A stretch of DNA of 64,000 nt from Paenibacillus sp. 481 (GTDB taxonomy: Bacteria > Bacillota > Bacilli > Paenibacillales > Paenibacillaceae): NCBI RefSeq assembly GCF_021223605.1, contig NZ_CP075175.1, positions 1,716,001-1,780,000 of the forward strand. The letters run 5' to 3'. Under the pieces are notes generated by a model. That model saw nothing but the letters and a program-made list of their open reading frames with translations. It was not told where the DNA came from and made no database searches. Made by a program: the position numbers and the translations under genes. Shown here piece by piece: positions 20,973 through 29,148 of this stretch; positions within the stretch are counted from its first letter, which is position 1, and each line of letters starts with the position of its first letter.

Positions 20973-22538
20973 CTAGTTCTTCGTAACGCTTACGTTAGCT
21001 GCGCTAGCCCAACCACCTGTGGCAGACACTTTATAGGTCGTACCAGCAGCCAGTTTGCCGCCGTTAGCAACTTCAAACGTCCCTGTCGCACCTTTACGCG
21101 TCGTAAACTTGTACGTTGCTTGCAAGCTGCTTCCGTCTGCTGCTGTTAACGTAATGCTACGACCAGCGAACAACTCATCCTGCGGATCTGCCGCCAAAGT
21201 CACCTGCACGGACGAAGCGTCGTTAGCTTTAACCTCTTGTATAACAAGCGGTGCTACTTGTTGCGCCGTGAATGTACCATTCGCAAATGTCGCCCATGCG
21301 GATGTCACTGTATACTTCATGCCAGGCTGCAACGTCACGCCTGCTGGCAGACGGAACTTAGGCGCTTGGCGACCATCCGTCGCCTGCGTAAATGGAATGT
21401 AACCTGCCACGATCGGCTCGCCACGCTCCGGCGTAAGTGTGACTTGCTTGCCGCGCATGGACGAAATAATTTGATACTCCGCGCCGTTGTAGCGGTTGTT
21501 CTCATCCAACGCAAAGTCCAAGCCACCGCGCTTGCCGCTGTAGGCCGCAATCACATTGCCATAGTCGGTGATGTGATCCGCTAAGCTTGATACCGTTTCA
21601 ATCGTGTCATTCGACACTTGCTGCACGGTGCGCATCGCAATCATGACCGAACTTGCCGTAAAGCTGCCTGCGGCTTTACCTTTATAGGTCAAGTTATAGA
21701 TCGCCCCCGCCTTTTGCGGCGTAGTTGGCACGATGTAAGTCGACACCGCTCCCGTCATCAACTGCGGCACGTTCGTTAATTCAATGCCGTTATCGAACAC
21801 GAAGTTCTTCTTCGCTTGATCCAAATTAACGTCCTCTGGCGTCAAACGCGCCGAAAATGTCACTTGCAAAGTACTTGCATTCAACGGATGAATGCTCGTC
21901 ACTTCCGCTTGTGCAGAAGGCTGCATCCGCTGCGCATGATGAATAATAAACGCCGCTTCTGCACGTGTAACCTGCTTATGCTCACCGCTGAGCTGTGCTA
22001 CCCACTTCTGCACTTCAGCCGTATCCTTGTTCAACACCGTTGCCACAAGTGCCGTAAACTCGTCGCGAGTAACTGCTTGATTAGGCTTAAACGTCTCACT
22101 TTCCTCTACCTTAACTCCAACGTTGGTCAACGATGCAACATAGCTGGAATACCAGTCTTTTGGGGCAACATCTTTGTACGTATTGCTCTCCCCAAGTGTA
22201 CCCGCTTGAACCAGCTCAACGTTCAAACCTAGCACGATCATTTTAGCTAATTCTGCTCGGGTTACATGCTTGTCAGGCTTTACCTTGTTAGCGTCGTAGC
22301 CCGTCATAACCTGCTGCTTAATAAGTGCCTCAACAGCAGAGCTGTAATGGCCCGCCTTTGCTAAATCAACGTATTTAGCTTGCGTATTAGCACCCGCCGC
22401 TTGCACGTATGAAGTAGACAATGGAGCCGTTACTCCGAGTGTTAGCGTAGCAGCCACCATGAGAGCAGCCCATTTTTTCGGCATAGACGGCGTAGACGTA
22501 CCCGATTCGTTAATCTTCTTATTGTGCATCATGTTCAT
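20973..22538 (-). CDS. S-layer homology (SLH) domain protein
   Basis: A 521-residue secreted protein. ATG 22538 has AGAGGGG 8 nt upstream. Residues 20-48 are a signal peptide (KKWAALMVAATLTLGVTAP...YVQAAG). Two to three SLH modules follow: AKAGHYSSAVEALIKQQVMTG with VTRAELAKMIV at about 55-105, YKDVAPKDWYSSYVASLTNVGV and AVTRDEFTALVATVL at about 120-175, and a degenerate third with VTRAEAAFIIHHAQ. The remaining 320 residues are beta-rich Ig-like domains (EVTSIHPLNASTLQVTFSA, IQEVKANDASSVQVTL). SLH modules bind pyruvylated cell-wall polymer, so it is cell-wall attached. The gene starts 91 bp after the response regulator stop, in the same direction, and may be co-transcribed with the two-component genes. 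Confidence 0.92.
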   Translation of the reverse strand: MNMMHNKKINESGTSTPSMPKKWAALMVAATLTLGVTAPLSTSYVQAAGANTQAKYVDLAKAGHYSSAVEALIKQQVMTGYDANKVKPDKHVTRAELAKMIVLGLNVELVQAGTLGESNTYKDVAPKDWYSSYVASLTNVGVKVEESETFKPNQAVTRDEFTALVATVLNKDTAEVQKWVAQLSGEHKQVTRAEAAFIIHHAQRMQPSAQAEVTSIHPLNASTLQVTFSARLTPEDVNLDQAKKNFVFDNGIELTNVPQLMTGAVSTYIVPTTPQKAGAIYNLTYKGKAAGSFTASSVMIAMRTVQQVSNDTIETVSSLADHITDYGNVIAAYSGKRGGLDFALDENNRYNGAEYQIISSMRGKQVTLTPERGEPIVAGYIPFTQATDGRQAPKFRLPAGVTLQPGMKYTVTSAWATFANGTFTAQQVAPLVIQEVKANDASSVQVTLAADPQDELFAGRSITLTAADGSSLQATYKFTTRKGATGTFEVANGGKLAAGTTYKVSATGGWASAANVSVTKN

Positions 22539-22629
22539 AAAAGTTTCCCCTCTCGCGTATCGTTCGTATAGACCCATACTAAGCGTTAAAAAGAAACTCC
22601 CTATAAACAAAACATTAATAAAAGATTAA

Positions 22630-23352
22630 CTAAACGGTAAATCGATATCCAGCTCCCCACACCGTATCGATGAATTGTGGATTGGACGGATCAAGCTCTA
22701 TTTTTTCCCGAATGCGACGAATATGAACGACGACCGTCGCAATGTCGCCCACGGAATCTAATCCCCACAGACGTTCGAACAAATGCTCCTTACTAAACAC
22801 CCGATTCGGATGAGTAGCCATAAAAGTGAGCACATCGAACTCCTTTGCCGTCATGATAGCCTCTTTCCCGTTCACAAACACTCTACGCGACGCCTTATCA
22901 ATGAGCAAACCGCGAATTCGTATTTCTTCCGTCGGAGAAGCAGAAGTATCTTGTCCAGCAAAATGTTGCCGACCGCGACCGCCTACCAAACGCTCATATC
23001 GAGCTAAATGGGCTTTGACTCTCGCGACCAGCTCACTTGGGCTGAACGGCTTCGTCACATAATCGTCAGCACCAAAGCCAAGCCCTCTAATTTTGTCTAC
23101 CTCCTCTTTGCGAGCCGACACAATGACGATTGGCACATCTTTAACGGCACGAATTTGTTTGCAAATATCGAGCCCATCCATATTCGGCAGTGATAAATCG
23201 AGCACGATGAGGTCGTAATCGTTGGCGAGCGCCTGACGCAGCCCTTCATCCCCTTTATGGCAAATGTCTGCCGTAAACCCGTTAATATCAAAATAATCTT
23301 TTTGCAAGTCAGCAATGCTCGGTTCATCTTCAATAATCAGGATGTTCTTCAA
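22630..23352 (-). CDS. OmpR/PhoB-type response regulator
   Basis: A 240-residue protein. The receiver domain (1-115) has acidic pocket EDE at 8-10, phosphoacceptor Asp52 in LIVLDLSLPNMDG, VSARKEE with Ser79, and Lys101 in TKPF. The winged-helix DNA-binding domain is at about 143-238 (MTAKEFDVLTFMATHPNRVF, VVVHIRRIREKIE, WGAGYRFTV). The start codon overlaps the kinase stop by 4 bp (ATGA), so the two are translationally coupled. The order kinase-then-regulator is the reverse of the commoner arrangement. Target genes are not known; the SLH gene just downstream is a candidate. Confidence 0.95.
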   Translation of the reverse strand: MKNILIIEDEPSIADLQKDYFDINGFTADICHKGDEGLRQALANDYDLIVLDLSLPNMDGLDICKQIRAVKDVPIVIVSARKEEVDKIRGLGFGADDYVTKPFSPSELVARVKAHLARYERLVGGRGRQHFAGQDTSASPTEEIRIRGLLIDKASRRVFVNGKEAIMTAKEFDVLTFMATHPNRVFSKEHLFERLWGLDSVGDIATVVVHIRRIREKIELDPSNPQFIDTVWGAGYRFTV

Positions 23353-24827
23353 CCCTGCGCACCTCCACTCGTTAGCCGTTTGAGGGTGAACGTAATAACC
23401 GTCCCTGTTCCAAGCTCGCTAGTTGCCCAAATTTGCCCCCCATGGCCTTCTACAATTTGCTTCGCGATCGCAAGCCCCAGCCCACTTCCACCTGTACTCG
23501 CATTGCGAGATGTATCTTCCCGATAAAATCGTTCAAAAATATGCGGCAGCACCTCCGGTGCAATGCCAAGCCCACTGTCAGCAACCGAAATCGCGACCGT
23601 ACTATGTCCCGCCGTCACACCGATTTCAATCCATTTTTCCGCGCCAACCATAAATTTTGCCGAATTGCTGACGATGTTATCGAGTGTGCGCTTCATTTTT
23701 TCTCGATCCGCGATCACGATGATCGGAGCTTCATTTTGTAGCCCCTTGAGGCGAATGTCGATGCCTTGCTCTACAAAATCAAACGTATAATCGTCTACAC
23801 AATCTCGCAAAAACTCGCCCAACTCGACCTCCTCAAAGGCAAACGGCAGCCGCTTCAAGTCCAATTTTGAATAGAGGAACAGCTCATCAATCATCCGATC
23901 CATATGAACCACTTTTGAAAAAATAGTGCCCGTATACTTGTCCATCTTCTCCTGCGTATCAGCCACACCATCCCGAATACCTTCGATATAACCTTTAATG
24001 GTCGTCAGCGGCGTCTTTAGATCATGCGAGATGTTCGTAATGAGTTCCTTACGGTTATCCTCGTATTGCAGCTGCAACTCAACGGAATCTTTCAGTCGAT
24101 GCCTCATATCCTCAAACGCTTGGCTGAGCTGGCCTACTTCATCGTTAGAGACCACCTTAATTTGAAAATTCAAATCGCCATCGCGAATCTTTTCCGCCGA
24201 TTGTCGGAGCGTGTTCAGTGGCTTAATAATGCTGCGCGTCAAAAAGTAATACAACAGACCGTTCGCGAGCAGCAGTACGATGACCAATACGCCGATAAGA
24301 ACTGGTAGCAAGTTGTGCGTCAAGGCGGCGTATGGACTCATTTCGCGAATGACGTAGACGCTGCCCCGCTCTTTATCTGCGAATACAAAGTCAAATTTGG
24401 CATATGCGTAAAATCGCTCGCCGATATTGATCGTGTCACGCAAATAAATATTGCTCATTTCGTAGCTCGGCAGAGCATGTTTAAGCTCCGGCTGATTGAG
24501 CAGCGCAGAGGAAAATAACACGTCTGCTTCTTTTCTGACGAACAGGCCTGACTGTATTTTGCGCAGTCGGAAATCGTAGTCTTTGTACACGGCCTCGTCC
24601 AAGAGCTGACTAGGGTCATTTTTCGCCATATATTTTAAGTCGAGATATAAATTTTCATCTTCTTGTGTTAAGGGACGGAGCGAATAATGGATATTGTAAA
24701 AATCTTTTAAGCTCTTTACATCTCCTGTAAAGGCTACCGTAATAAGCAGCGCCGCGATAACGAACAGCATAACGGTCGTTAGCATCATAGCAGTATACGA
24801 TAATAGCAATCGTAGGCGAATAGACAT
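23349..24827 (-). CDS. Membrane sensor histidine kinase
   Basis: A 492-residue protein. Membrane segments are at about 9-32 and 172-196, flanking an extracellular sensor region of about 140 residues. HAMP follows (RSIIKPLNTLRQSAEKI, about 198-250), then HisKA with His268 in NISHDLKTPL, and an ATPase domain with N box (DNIVSNSAKF), G1 (VADSGLGIAP), F box (IFERFYR) and G2 (GGSGLGLAIAKQIVEGHGG). It autophosphorylates and passes phosphate to the response regulator encoded next. ATG 24827 follows GGGAGG. It is first in the kinase-regulator(-SLH) unit. The signal is unknown. Confidence 0.95.
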   Translation of the reverse strand: MSIRLRLLLSYTAMMLTTVMLFVIAALLITVAFTGDVKSLKDFYNIHYSLRPLTQEDENLYLDLKYMAKNDPSQLLDEAVYKDYDFRLRKIQSGLFVRKEADVLFSSALLNQPELKHALPSYEMSNIYLRDTINIGERFYAYAKFDFVFADKERGSVYVIREMSPYAALTHNLLPVLIGVLVIVLLLANGLLYYFLTRSIIKPLNTLRQSAEKIRDGDLNFQIKVVSNDEVGQLSQAFEDMRHRLKDSVELQLQYEDNRKELITNISHDLKTPLTTIKGYIEGIRDGVADTQEKMDKYTGTIFSKVVHMDRMIDELFLYSKLDLKRLPFAFEEVELGEFLRDCVDDYTFDFVEQGIDIRLKGLQNEAPIIVIADREKMKRTLDNIVSNSAKFMVGAEKWIEIGVTAGHSTVAISVADSGLGIAPEVLPHIFERFYREDTSRNASTGGSGLGLAIAKQIVEGHGGQIWATSELGTGTVITFTLKRLTSGGAQG

Positions 24828-24884
24828 ATAAACCTCCCAATCCTAAATCCGATAAAAGATTCATCTGTCACTACAATAGCAAAA

Positions 24885-24917
24885 ACAGCGAAAGGGAGCG
24901 AATAATTCGCTCCCTTT
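24885..24917 (-). terminator. Perfect hairpin after the amidohydrolase unit
   Basis: AAAGGGAGCGAA-TAA-TTCGCTCCCTTT is a perfect 12-bp stem. On the minus strand it is followed by CGCTGTTTTTG. It lies between the amidohydrolase gene and the kinase gene, so it probably ends the former's transcript, although it is about 300 bp past the stop. Confidence 0.7.
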
Positions 24918-24940
24918 ATGTGCAATTTCTTTGGGTAATT

Positions 24941-25124
24941 CCTGCGATGGTACATCTATTTCTCACCATTTGTGGCTTGAATGATCAAACCCCTGCAAAT
25001 GTACATCTATTTTGCTTTCAGGATGATTCATTAGCTCATGGGGCGTTGAAATGCCTGCACTTTTGCACGTATTCCCCTTATGAGTCGATATCATCATGAA
25101 AACCTGTACTTTTACATTTGTTTG
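24941..25124 (+). repeat. Four interspersed copies of a 21-bp CCTGCA...TATTT motif
   Basis: Copies start at 24941 (CCTGCGATGGTACATCTATT), 24992 (CCTGCAAATGTACATCTATT), 25054 (CCTGCACTTTTGCACGTATT) and 25103 (CCTGTACTTTTACATTTGTT). Spacing is about 50-60 bp. They lie in a gene-free region after the amidohydrolase stop. No coding potential is seen. The function is unknown; they resemble a dispersed intergenic repeat. Confidence 0.7.
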
Positions 25125-25221
25125 CTCCTACTACTGCTTCTGCTTCTGCTCTTGTTCGTCCTTGCTCTTGATGCAGCGATATCGGAACTACAGCAAAACT
25201 ACAGCAGAACTACAAGCGGAA

Positions 25222-26499
25222 CTACAGCGAACCCGCCACCACTTTGCCCTGATACATCACGGCACGACGCGGCGAACGTCTCGCCACCGCCTCAGCGGAA
25301 CAGCTCGCTTCCACGAATACCGCATTCGCCTCAGCACCTACGGCTGGCCATACTTGCTGCCCAGATTCGTTAAGCGGCGTAATTCCGCCCGTGATACATT
25401 CCAGCGCACGTGCCAAGGAGAGCTCATCTGCATAGCGATAAAGTTCCGCCATGCGGTTCGCTTTTTCCAACATATCTCCTGTGCCAAATGGGGACCAGTG
25501 ATCGGTAATACTGTCGTTGCCCAGCTCAACTCGCACTCCTTTTTCACGAAGCAACGGAATAGGCATTTGAATCGCGCCAATCGGAATCGTGGACGTGACA
25601 TTGATGTCCAGTTCGGCAAAGCGCGCCGCTAGCTCGCCAGCCACACCTGCAGCAACGCCTGCAAAACCAAACGCGTGGCTCACCGTTACACGGCCCTGCC
25701 AGCCAGCTTGCTCGGTCAGCTCAGCCAACTTTCTCATCGAGTAAATACCGAGATGATCGCGCTCGTGAATATGAATATCGACGCCTGCATTAGCTTCGAC
25801 CGCGATTTCCATAATCGTATGCAACGATTTATCAATGTTGCCGTCTACGGTAGCCGGGTCGACTCCCCCGACGTGGGTTGCGCCCATACGCATCGCTTCG
25901 CGTACACGTTGAACCGAATCGGAGAGCAGCAAGCCGTGCTGCGGGAACGCGACGATCTCAGCGGACAGCTTGCCTGCATAAGTGTCCAGCGCTTGCAGTG
26001 TCGCCTCCATATTTTGCAGGCCAATAATCGGATCGACGTTGCAATGTGTCCGAATATGCGTCGCGCCATAGCCAAGCATGAGCTCTAGCATTTTTTCCGC
26101 ACGGTGCCGAGCCGTTGGCACCTGCTTAGGCAACAGCTCACGCTCTTCAGCAAAGCGATCAAAAATGCTCGCCGCAGGACGCACCGCTTTCCAAGGCCCG
26201 CCATAATACGTTTTGTCGATGTGAATGTGCATCTCTTTAAATGCCGGGAGCATGAGTAGCCCTTGTGCATCGAAATGCGGAACTCCTTCTTGCTGCGTTG
26301 ACTCTTCATACTGAACAGGAACAGGAACATCGCCCGCTAAACGGGAACTTCCCCCCACAGCTTCGACTCTAGTTATTTTTCCCGCTTCCATATACACGTT
26401 GTTCAATGTCGTCTCTGTTCCAACCACTACACCGTCTTCAGTCGCAAAACCTTGCTCCAAGCGCACATTTTTAATCCAACAAGCTTTGTTTGCTGTCAT
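25222..26499 (-). CDS. Amidohydrolase, cytosine-deaminase-like
   Basis: A 425-residue metal-dependent hydrolase of the amidohydrolase superfamily. Expected ligands are HIHIDK at about 91-96, HCNVD near 152, a central HIHERDH near 239, SHAFGF near 268 and the catalytic Asp in GNDSI near 324. The order and spacing fit the CodA-like deaminase branch, which deaminates cytosine or related N-heterocycles or opens hydantoin-like rings. The exact substrate cannot be read from sequence. The start is ATG 26499. It lies 31 bp after an ankyrin lipoprotein gene in the same direction and near a divergent LysR regulator. Confidence 0.85.
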   Translation of the reverse strand: MTANKACWIKNVRLEQGFATEDGVVVGTETTLNNVYMEAGKITRVEAVGGSSRLAGDVPVPVQYEESTQQEGVPHFDAQGLLMLPAFKEMHIHIDKTYYGGPWKAVRPAASIFDRFAEERELLPKQVPTARHRAEKMLELMLGYGATHIRTHCNVDPIIGLQNMEATLQALDTYAGKLSAEIVAFPQHGLLLSDSVQRVREAMRMGATHVGGVDPATVDGNIDKSLHTIMEIAVEANAGVDIHIHERDHLGIYSMRKLAELTEQAGWQGRVTVSHAFGFAGVAAGVAGELAARFAELDINVTSTIPIGAIQMPIPLLREKGVRVELGNDSITDHWSPFGTGDMLEKANRMAELYRYADELSLARALECITGGITPLNESGQQVWPAVGAEANAVFVEASCSAEAVARRSPRRAVMYQGKVVAGSL

Positions 26500-26530
26500 T
26501 TTTTGTTCCGCCCTTTCCCCGTCTCAAACC

Positions 26531-27361
26531 TTATTTTGCGCCCGCTTTAATGAGCATGTTCTCCATTTCGGTGTAACCCCGCTCCTTGGCATGCGCCAAT
26601 GGCGTAACGCCGTCACCGTCTGCTAAATTCACATCCGCGTCATGCTCGATAAGCAACTCGACGATACGCTGATGATTTTTGCCGCCGTCGCCTAATAGAA
26701 CGGCTTCCAGTAGCGCTGTCCAGCCCAAATTATTCACATGATCAATATCAACATCTGAATTCGTCAGCAATTCTTTGACCACTTCTACATGCCCGCGATC
26801 TGCCGCAGGAATAAGTGCCGTTCCACCGTAGCGATTCGTAATCGTCGTATCCGCACCCGCTTGCACGGTCAGCTTCACGATTTCCAACAGCCCTTCTGCT
26901 CCTGCATATAGCAGGGGGTTATCTTTACGATCGTCCTGAATATTTAAGTCAGCGCCCTTCTTGATCAAGGCTGTCACCAATGCTGGATGGTTGCCTACCG
27001 TTGCCAGCATGACCGCAGTTTTACCTTGTCCGTCCCTCGTATTGATGTTCGCTCCTGCTGCTATATGTTTAAGCACATCTGCTGTGTTGCCAGCTTTAGC
27101 GGCTGCAAGCAGAGCTTTGTTCATCTTGCTCACATCCTTCGGTTTGGTCGTTTGCGAATTCGATGTTGATGTATTCAACGTTTTACTATTCGACGTTGAT
27201 GTATTCGATGCATGTTTCCCAACGTTGCTCTGCTCGCTTGCCCCTTGTTCAGTCGCTGTCGGCACAACAGCAGCCCTTGTCTCTTCCGCAGGTTGCTGAC
27301 ATCCTGTCAGCAGCATAGCCGTGATCCCAAATGTCATCGTCAACTCTATCGTTCGCAGCAA
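26531..27361 (-). CDS. Ankyrin-repeat lipoprotein
   Basis: About 276 residues. A hydrophobic N-terminus ends in the lipobox LLTGC, so it is predicted to be lipid-anchored outside the membrane. A Ser/Thr/Asn-rich linker with two copies of NTSTSNS follows. From about residue 85 there are five ankyrin repeats (NKALLAAAKAGNTADVLKHI, GKTAVMLATVGNHPALVTAL, GGTALIPAADRGHVEVVKEL, GWTALLEAVLLGD, GVTPLAHAKERGY). Ankyrin arrays mediate protein binding; no enzymatic domain is seen. GTG 27370 is open but directly abuts the purine-rich site, so TTG 27361 is preferred. It probably forms an operon with the downstream amidohydrolase. Confidence 0.87.
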   Translation of the reverse strand: MLRTIELTMTFGITAMLLTGCQQPAEETRAAVVPTATEQGASEQSNVGKHASNTSTSNSKTLNTSTSNSQTTKPKDVSKMNKALLAAAKAGNTADVLKHIAAGANINTRDGQGKTAVMLATVGNHPALVTALIKKGADLNIQDDRKDNPLLYAGAEGLLEIVKLTVQAGADTTITNRYGGTALIPAADRGHVEVVKELLTNSDVDIDHVNNLGWTALLEAVLLGDGGKNHQRIVELLIEHDADVNLADGDGVTPLAHAKERGYTEMENMLIKAGAK

Positions 27362-27370
27362 GCGCCTCAC

Positions 27371-27514
27371 CTCTTCTTTTTTCTATTCCTACATTTGTTA
27401 GCCTCGTCTTTGTCTAAGGAGTAACTTTATGCTACCATGATGGATACCTATATGAAAAATATTCAAAAGATTCACTTTCCATATCTTTTTCATATGTATA
27501 GCGGAGGTACGCTC
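27371..27514. promoter_or_regulatory. Divergent control region with repeats near the LysR start
   Basis: This region separates the ankyrin gene (minus) from the LysR gene (plus). ATGATGGATACC occurs at 27437-27448 and again at the true start (27515-27526), exactly 78 bp apart and in frame. An imperfect inverted repeat (TATATGAAAAA near 27449 and TTTTTCATATG near 27485) resembles a LysR-type binding region. Confidence 0.45.
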
Positions 27515-28390
27515 ATGATGGATACCCGACAACTACGTTATTTTTGTGCGATTGCTGAAGAACAGACGATTACCGCTGCTGCCCGCAAACTGCGCATGGC
27601 CCAACCTCCGCTTAGCCAGCAACTCAAATTGCTAGAGCAGGAATTGGGCGTGGAGCTGGTGCAAAGGCACCGCTCGGGACTGCAATTGACCGAAGCCGGA
27701 CAAGCTTTGTACATGCACGCCAAGCGTGTCCTGCATTTGATCGATGAAGCCGAAAGCGAAGTGAAAGAAATAGGTAGCGGCTTACGGGGCAAGCTGACGA
27801 TCGGCGTCAATACGCTGTCCGATGAGCGACTGCCGCGACTGCTGCATCAGTTTCGCGAGCGCTACCCGCAAATTACGTACAAAGTTCAACAAAACGAGTC
27901 TGCCCAATTGTGCAAACTGATTAAAGACCGGTCTATTGAGCTCGCGATTATTCGCTATCCGCTAGATTTAGAGGCATTTACATGTGTTCCGTTCCGCACA
28001 GAATCGTTCTGTTTTGTTATCTCCGAGCAGGACAGGGATGTGCATGATGCTTCTTGGGAGCACATTCAGCATGTACCGCTAATGCTGCCGAGTACCGAGG
28101 GACTAGGCATTTTCAATATGATTGTGGAGCAATTCGAGCGCCGTCAGCTCACACCGAATTTGATTGGCGAATGCTCAGATATTGCTGTGCTGATGGAATT
28201 AGTACAGGGGGGATTCGCTGCGACGATCGTGCCCGAAACGGTGCTCAAGCTGCACCGTGGCTATCAAGTGCGAGCGCTCCCGATTGAGCACCATTTCACC
28301 TCATCATCGGTGTTGATCTGGCTGAAGGATCAATATTTGTCCAAGGCGGCGCAGCATTTTATCAAGTTGGTGCAAGGTACGGAGTGTTAG
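27515..28390 (+). CDS. LysR-family transcriptional regulator
   Basis: A 291-residue protein from ATG 27515 with GGAGG 7 nt upstream. The N-terminal winged helix is MDTRQLRYFCAIAEEQTITA, ARKLRMAQPPLSQQLKLLEQELG, then FQR-like VQRHRSGLQLTEAGQAL. The co-inducer domain follows (GKLTIGVNTLSDERLPRLL, ELAIIRYPLDLEAF, LMELVQGGFAATIVPETVL). The frame continues upstream to 27437 but without a ribosome site. It is divergent to the ankyrin-amidohydrolase pair, the classical LysR arrangement, so it may control that pair. Confidence 0.93.
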   Translation: MMDTRQLRYFCAIAEEQTITAAARKLRMAQPPLSQQLKLLEQELGVELVQRHRSGLQLTEAGQALYMHAKRVLHLIDEAESEVKEIGSGLRGKLTIGVNTLSDERLPRLLHQFRERYPQITYKVQQNESAQLCKLIKDRSIELAIIRYPLDLEAFTCVPFRTESFCFVISEQDRDVHDASWEHIQHVPLMLPSTEGLGIFNMIVEQFERRQLTPNLIGECSDIAVLMELVQGGFAATIVPETVLKLHRGYQVRALPIEHHFTSSSVLIWLKDQYLSKAAQHFIKLVQGTEC

Positions 28391-28421
28391 ATGACACGCA
28401 TTTCTGCAAAAAATAGCAAAA

Positions 28422-28448
28422 GCCCTGAACGTCTATCCTGTTCAGGGC
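28422..28448. terminator. Terminator between convergent LysR and membrane-protein genes
   Basis: GCCCTGAAC pairs with GTTCAGGGC around a 9-nt loop, with T-rich sequence on both sides, so it may act in both directions. Confidence 0.82.
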
Positions 28449-28493
28449 CTGCCCTATCATTTTTCTCTGACCAACATGGCCATGTTCATTTGT

Positions 28494-29036
28494 TTATTCA
28501 GGTAAAGTAGCAGTAGTACTTGGCTGTGCTGTAGCTTGGATTGCTTTTCGAATCTCCCAATAATAAGCTAGCAACATAACCGCTATAAGGACAACAGTAA
28601 TTATACTTATCCCCTCGTTATATAACCACTCTTCAATCCACCAGATATCCTCAAACAATTCCAGCGTAAAGCCCCCAACAACAACTATCAGCCCAATAAG
28701 TATCAAAAATAAAATAGGTATTATTATCGTTATGTAACGAATAGTGATCGGGACAGATAAACAAATAAATCGTTCAATAAAATGCTTACCATCACCAGCC
28801 ACGTTCGCCTTATAGCACGCGCTAATTCCCCAGCCGATCAGTAGAATATGAGTTAACACCGTGATCCAATCGTAAATATTGTATATAACCCCCTCTTCGC
28901 TATTCAACCATAGCAACACTTCTGCACTAATTGCATGCAACAGTGCAAAGGTAATTAAATACTTTAACTTCTGCTTTTCCGAGACTTGTCCAGCCCGGAA
29001 ATCCGCAATCAACTTTTTCGTACTCCACCAATACAT
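28494..29036 (-). CDS. Hypothetical membrane protein
   Basis: A 180-residue protein with about four hydrophobic segments: YLITFALLHAISAEVLLWL (27-45), WITVLTHILLIGWGISA (57-73), ITIIIPILFLILIGLIVVVG (101-120) and ISIITVVLIAVMLLAYYW (143-160). The region between them contains acidic/aromatic EDIWWIEEWLYNE. No family is recognised and no signal peptide is needed. It stands alone between two terminators. Confidence 0.7.
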   Translation of the reverse strand: MYWWSTKKLIADFRAGQVSEKQKLKYLITFALLHAISAEVLLWLNSEEGVIYNIYDWITVLTHILLIGWGISACYKANVAGDGKHFIERFICLSVPITIRYITIIIPILFLILIGLIVVVGGFTLELFEDIWWIEEWLYNEGISIITVVLIAVMLLAYYWEIRKAIQATAQPSTTATLPE

Positions 29037-29083
29037 GTTATTTATCCCCTCAACTCATCTCAATAAAGCGCAAATAAAGCGCA

Positions 29084-29123
29084 GCAAAAAAATCCCGCCC
29101 ACGCCTAAGCGTAAGCGGGATTT
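29084..29123 (-). terminator. Terminator after the 356-residue hypothetical gene
   Basis: AAATCCCGC and GCGGGATTT stem with an inner TTACGC/GCGT pairing, followed by seven T on the minus strand. It lies 26 bp after the stop at 29149. Confidence 0.92.
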
Positions 29124-29148
29124 AACGCCGAACATCTATACGTCCAAC

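Noticed and set aside
25090..25250. Repetitive CTGCTTCTGCTTCTGC and ACTACAGC tracts considered as a coding repeat
   Set aside because: The frame that would include them is antisense to the amidohydrolase end and has no ribosome site; treated as simple repeats.
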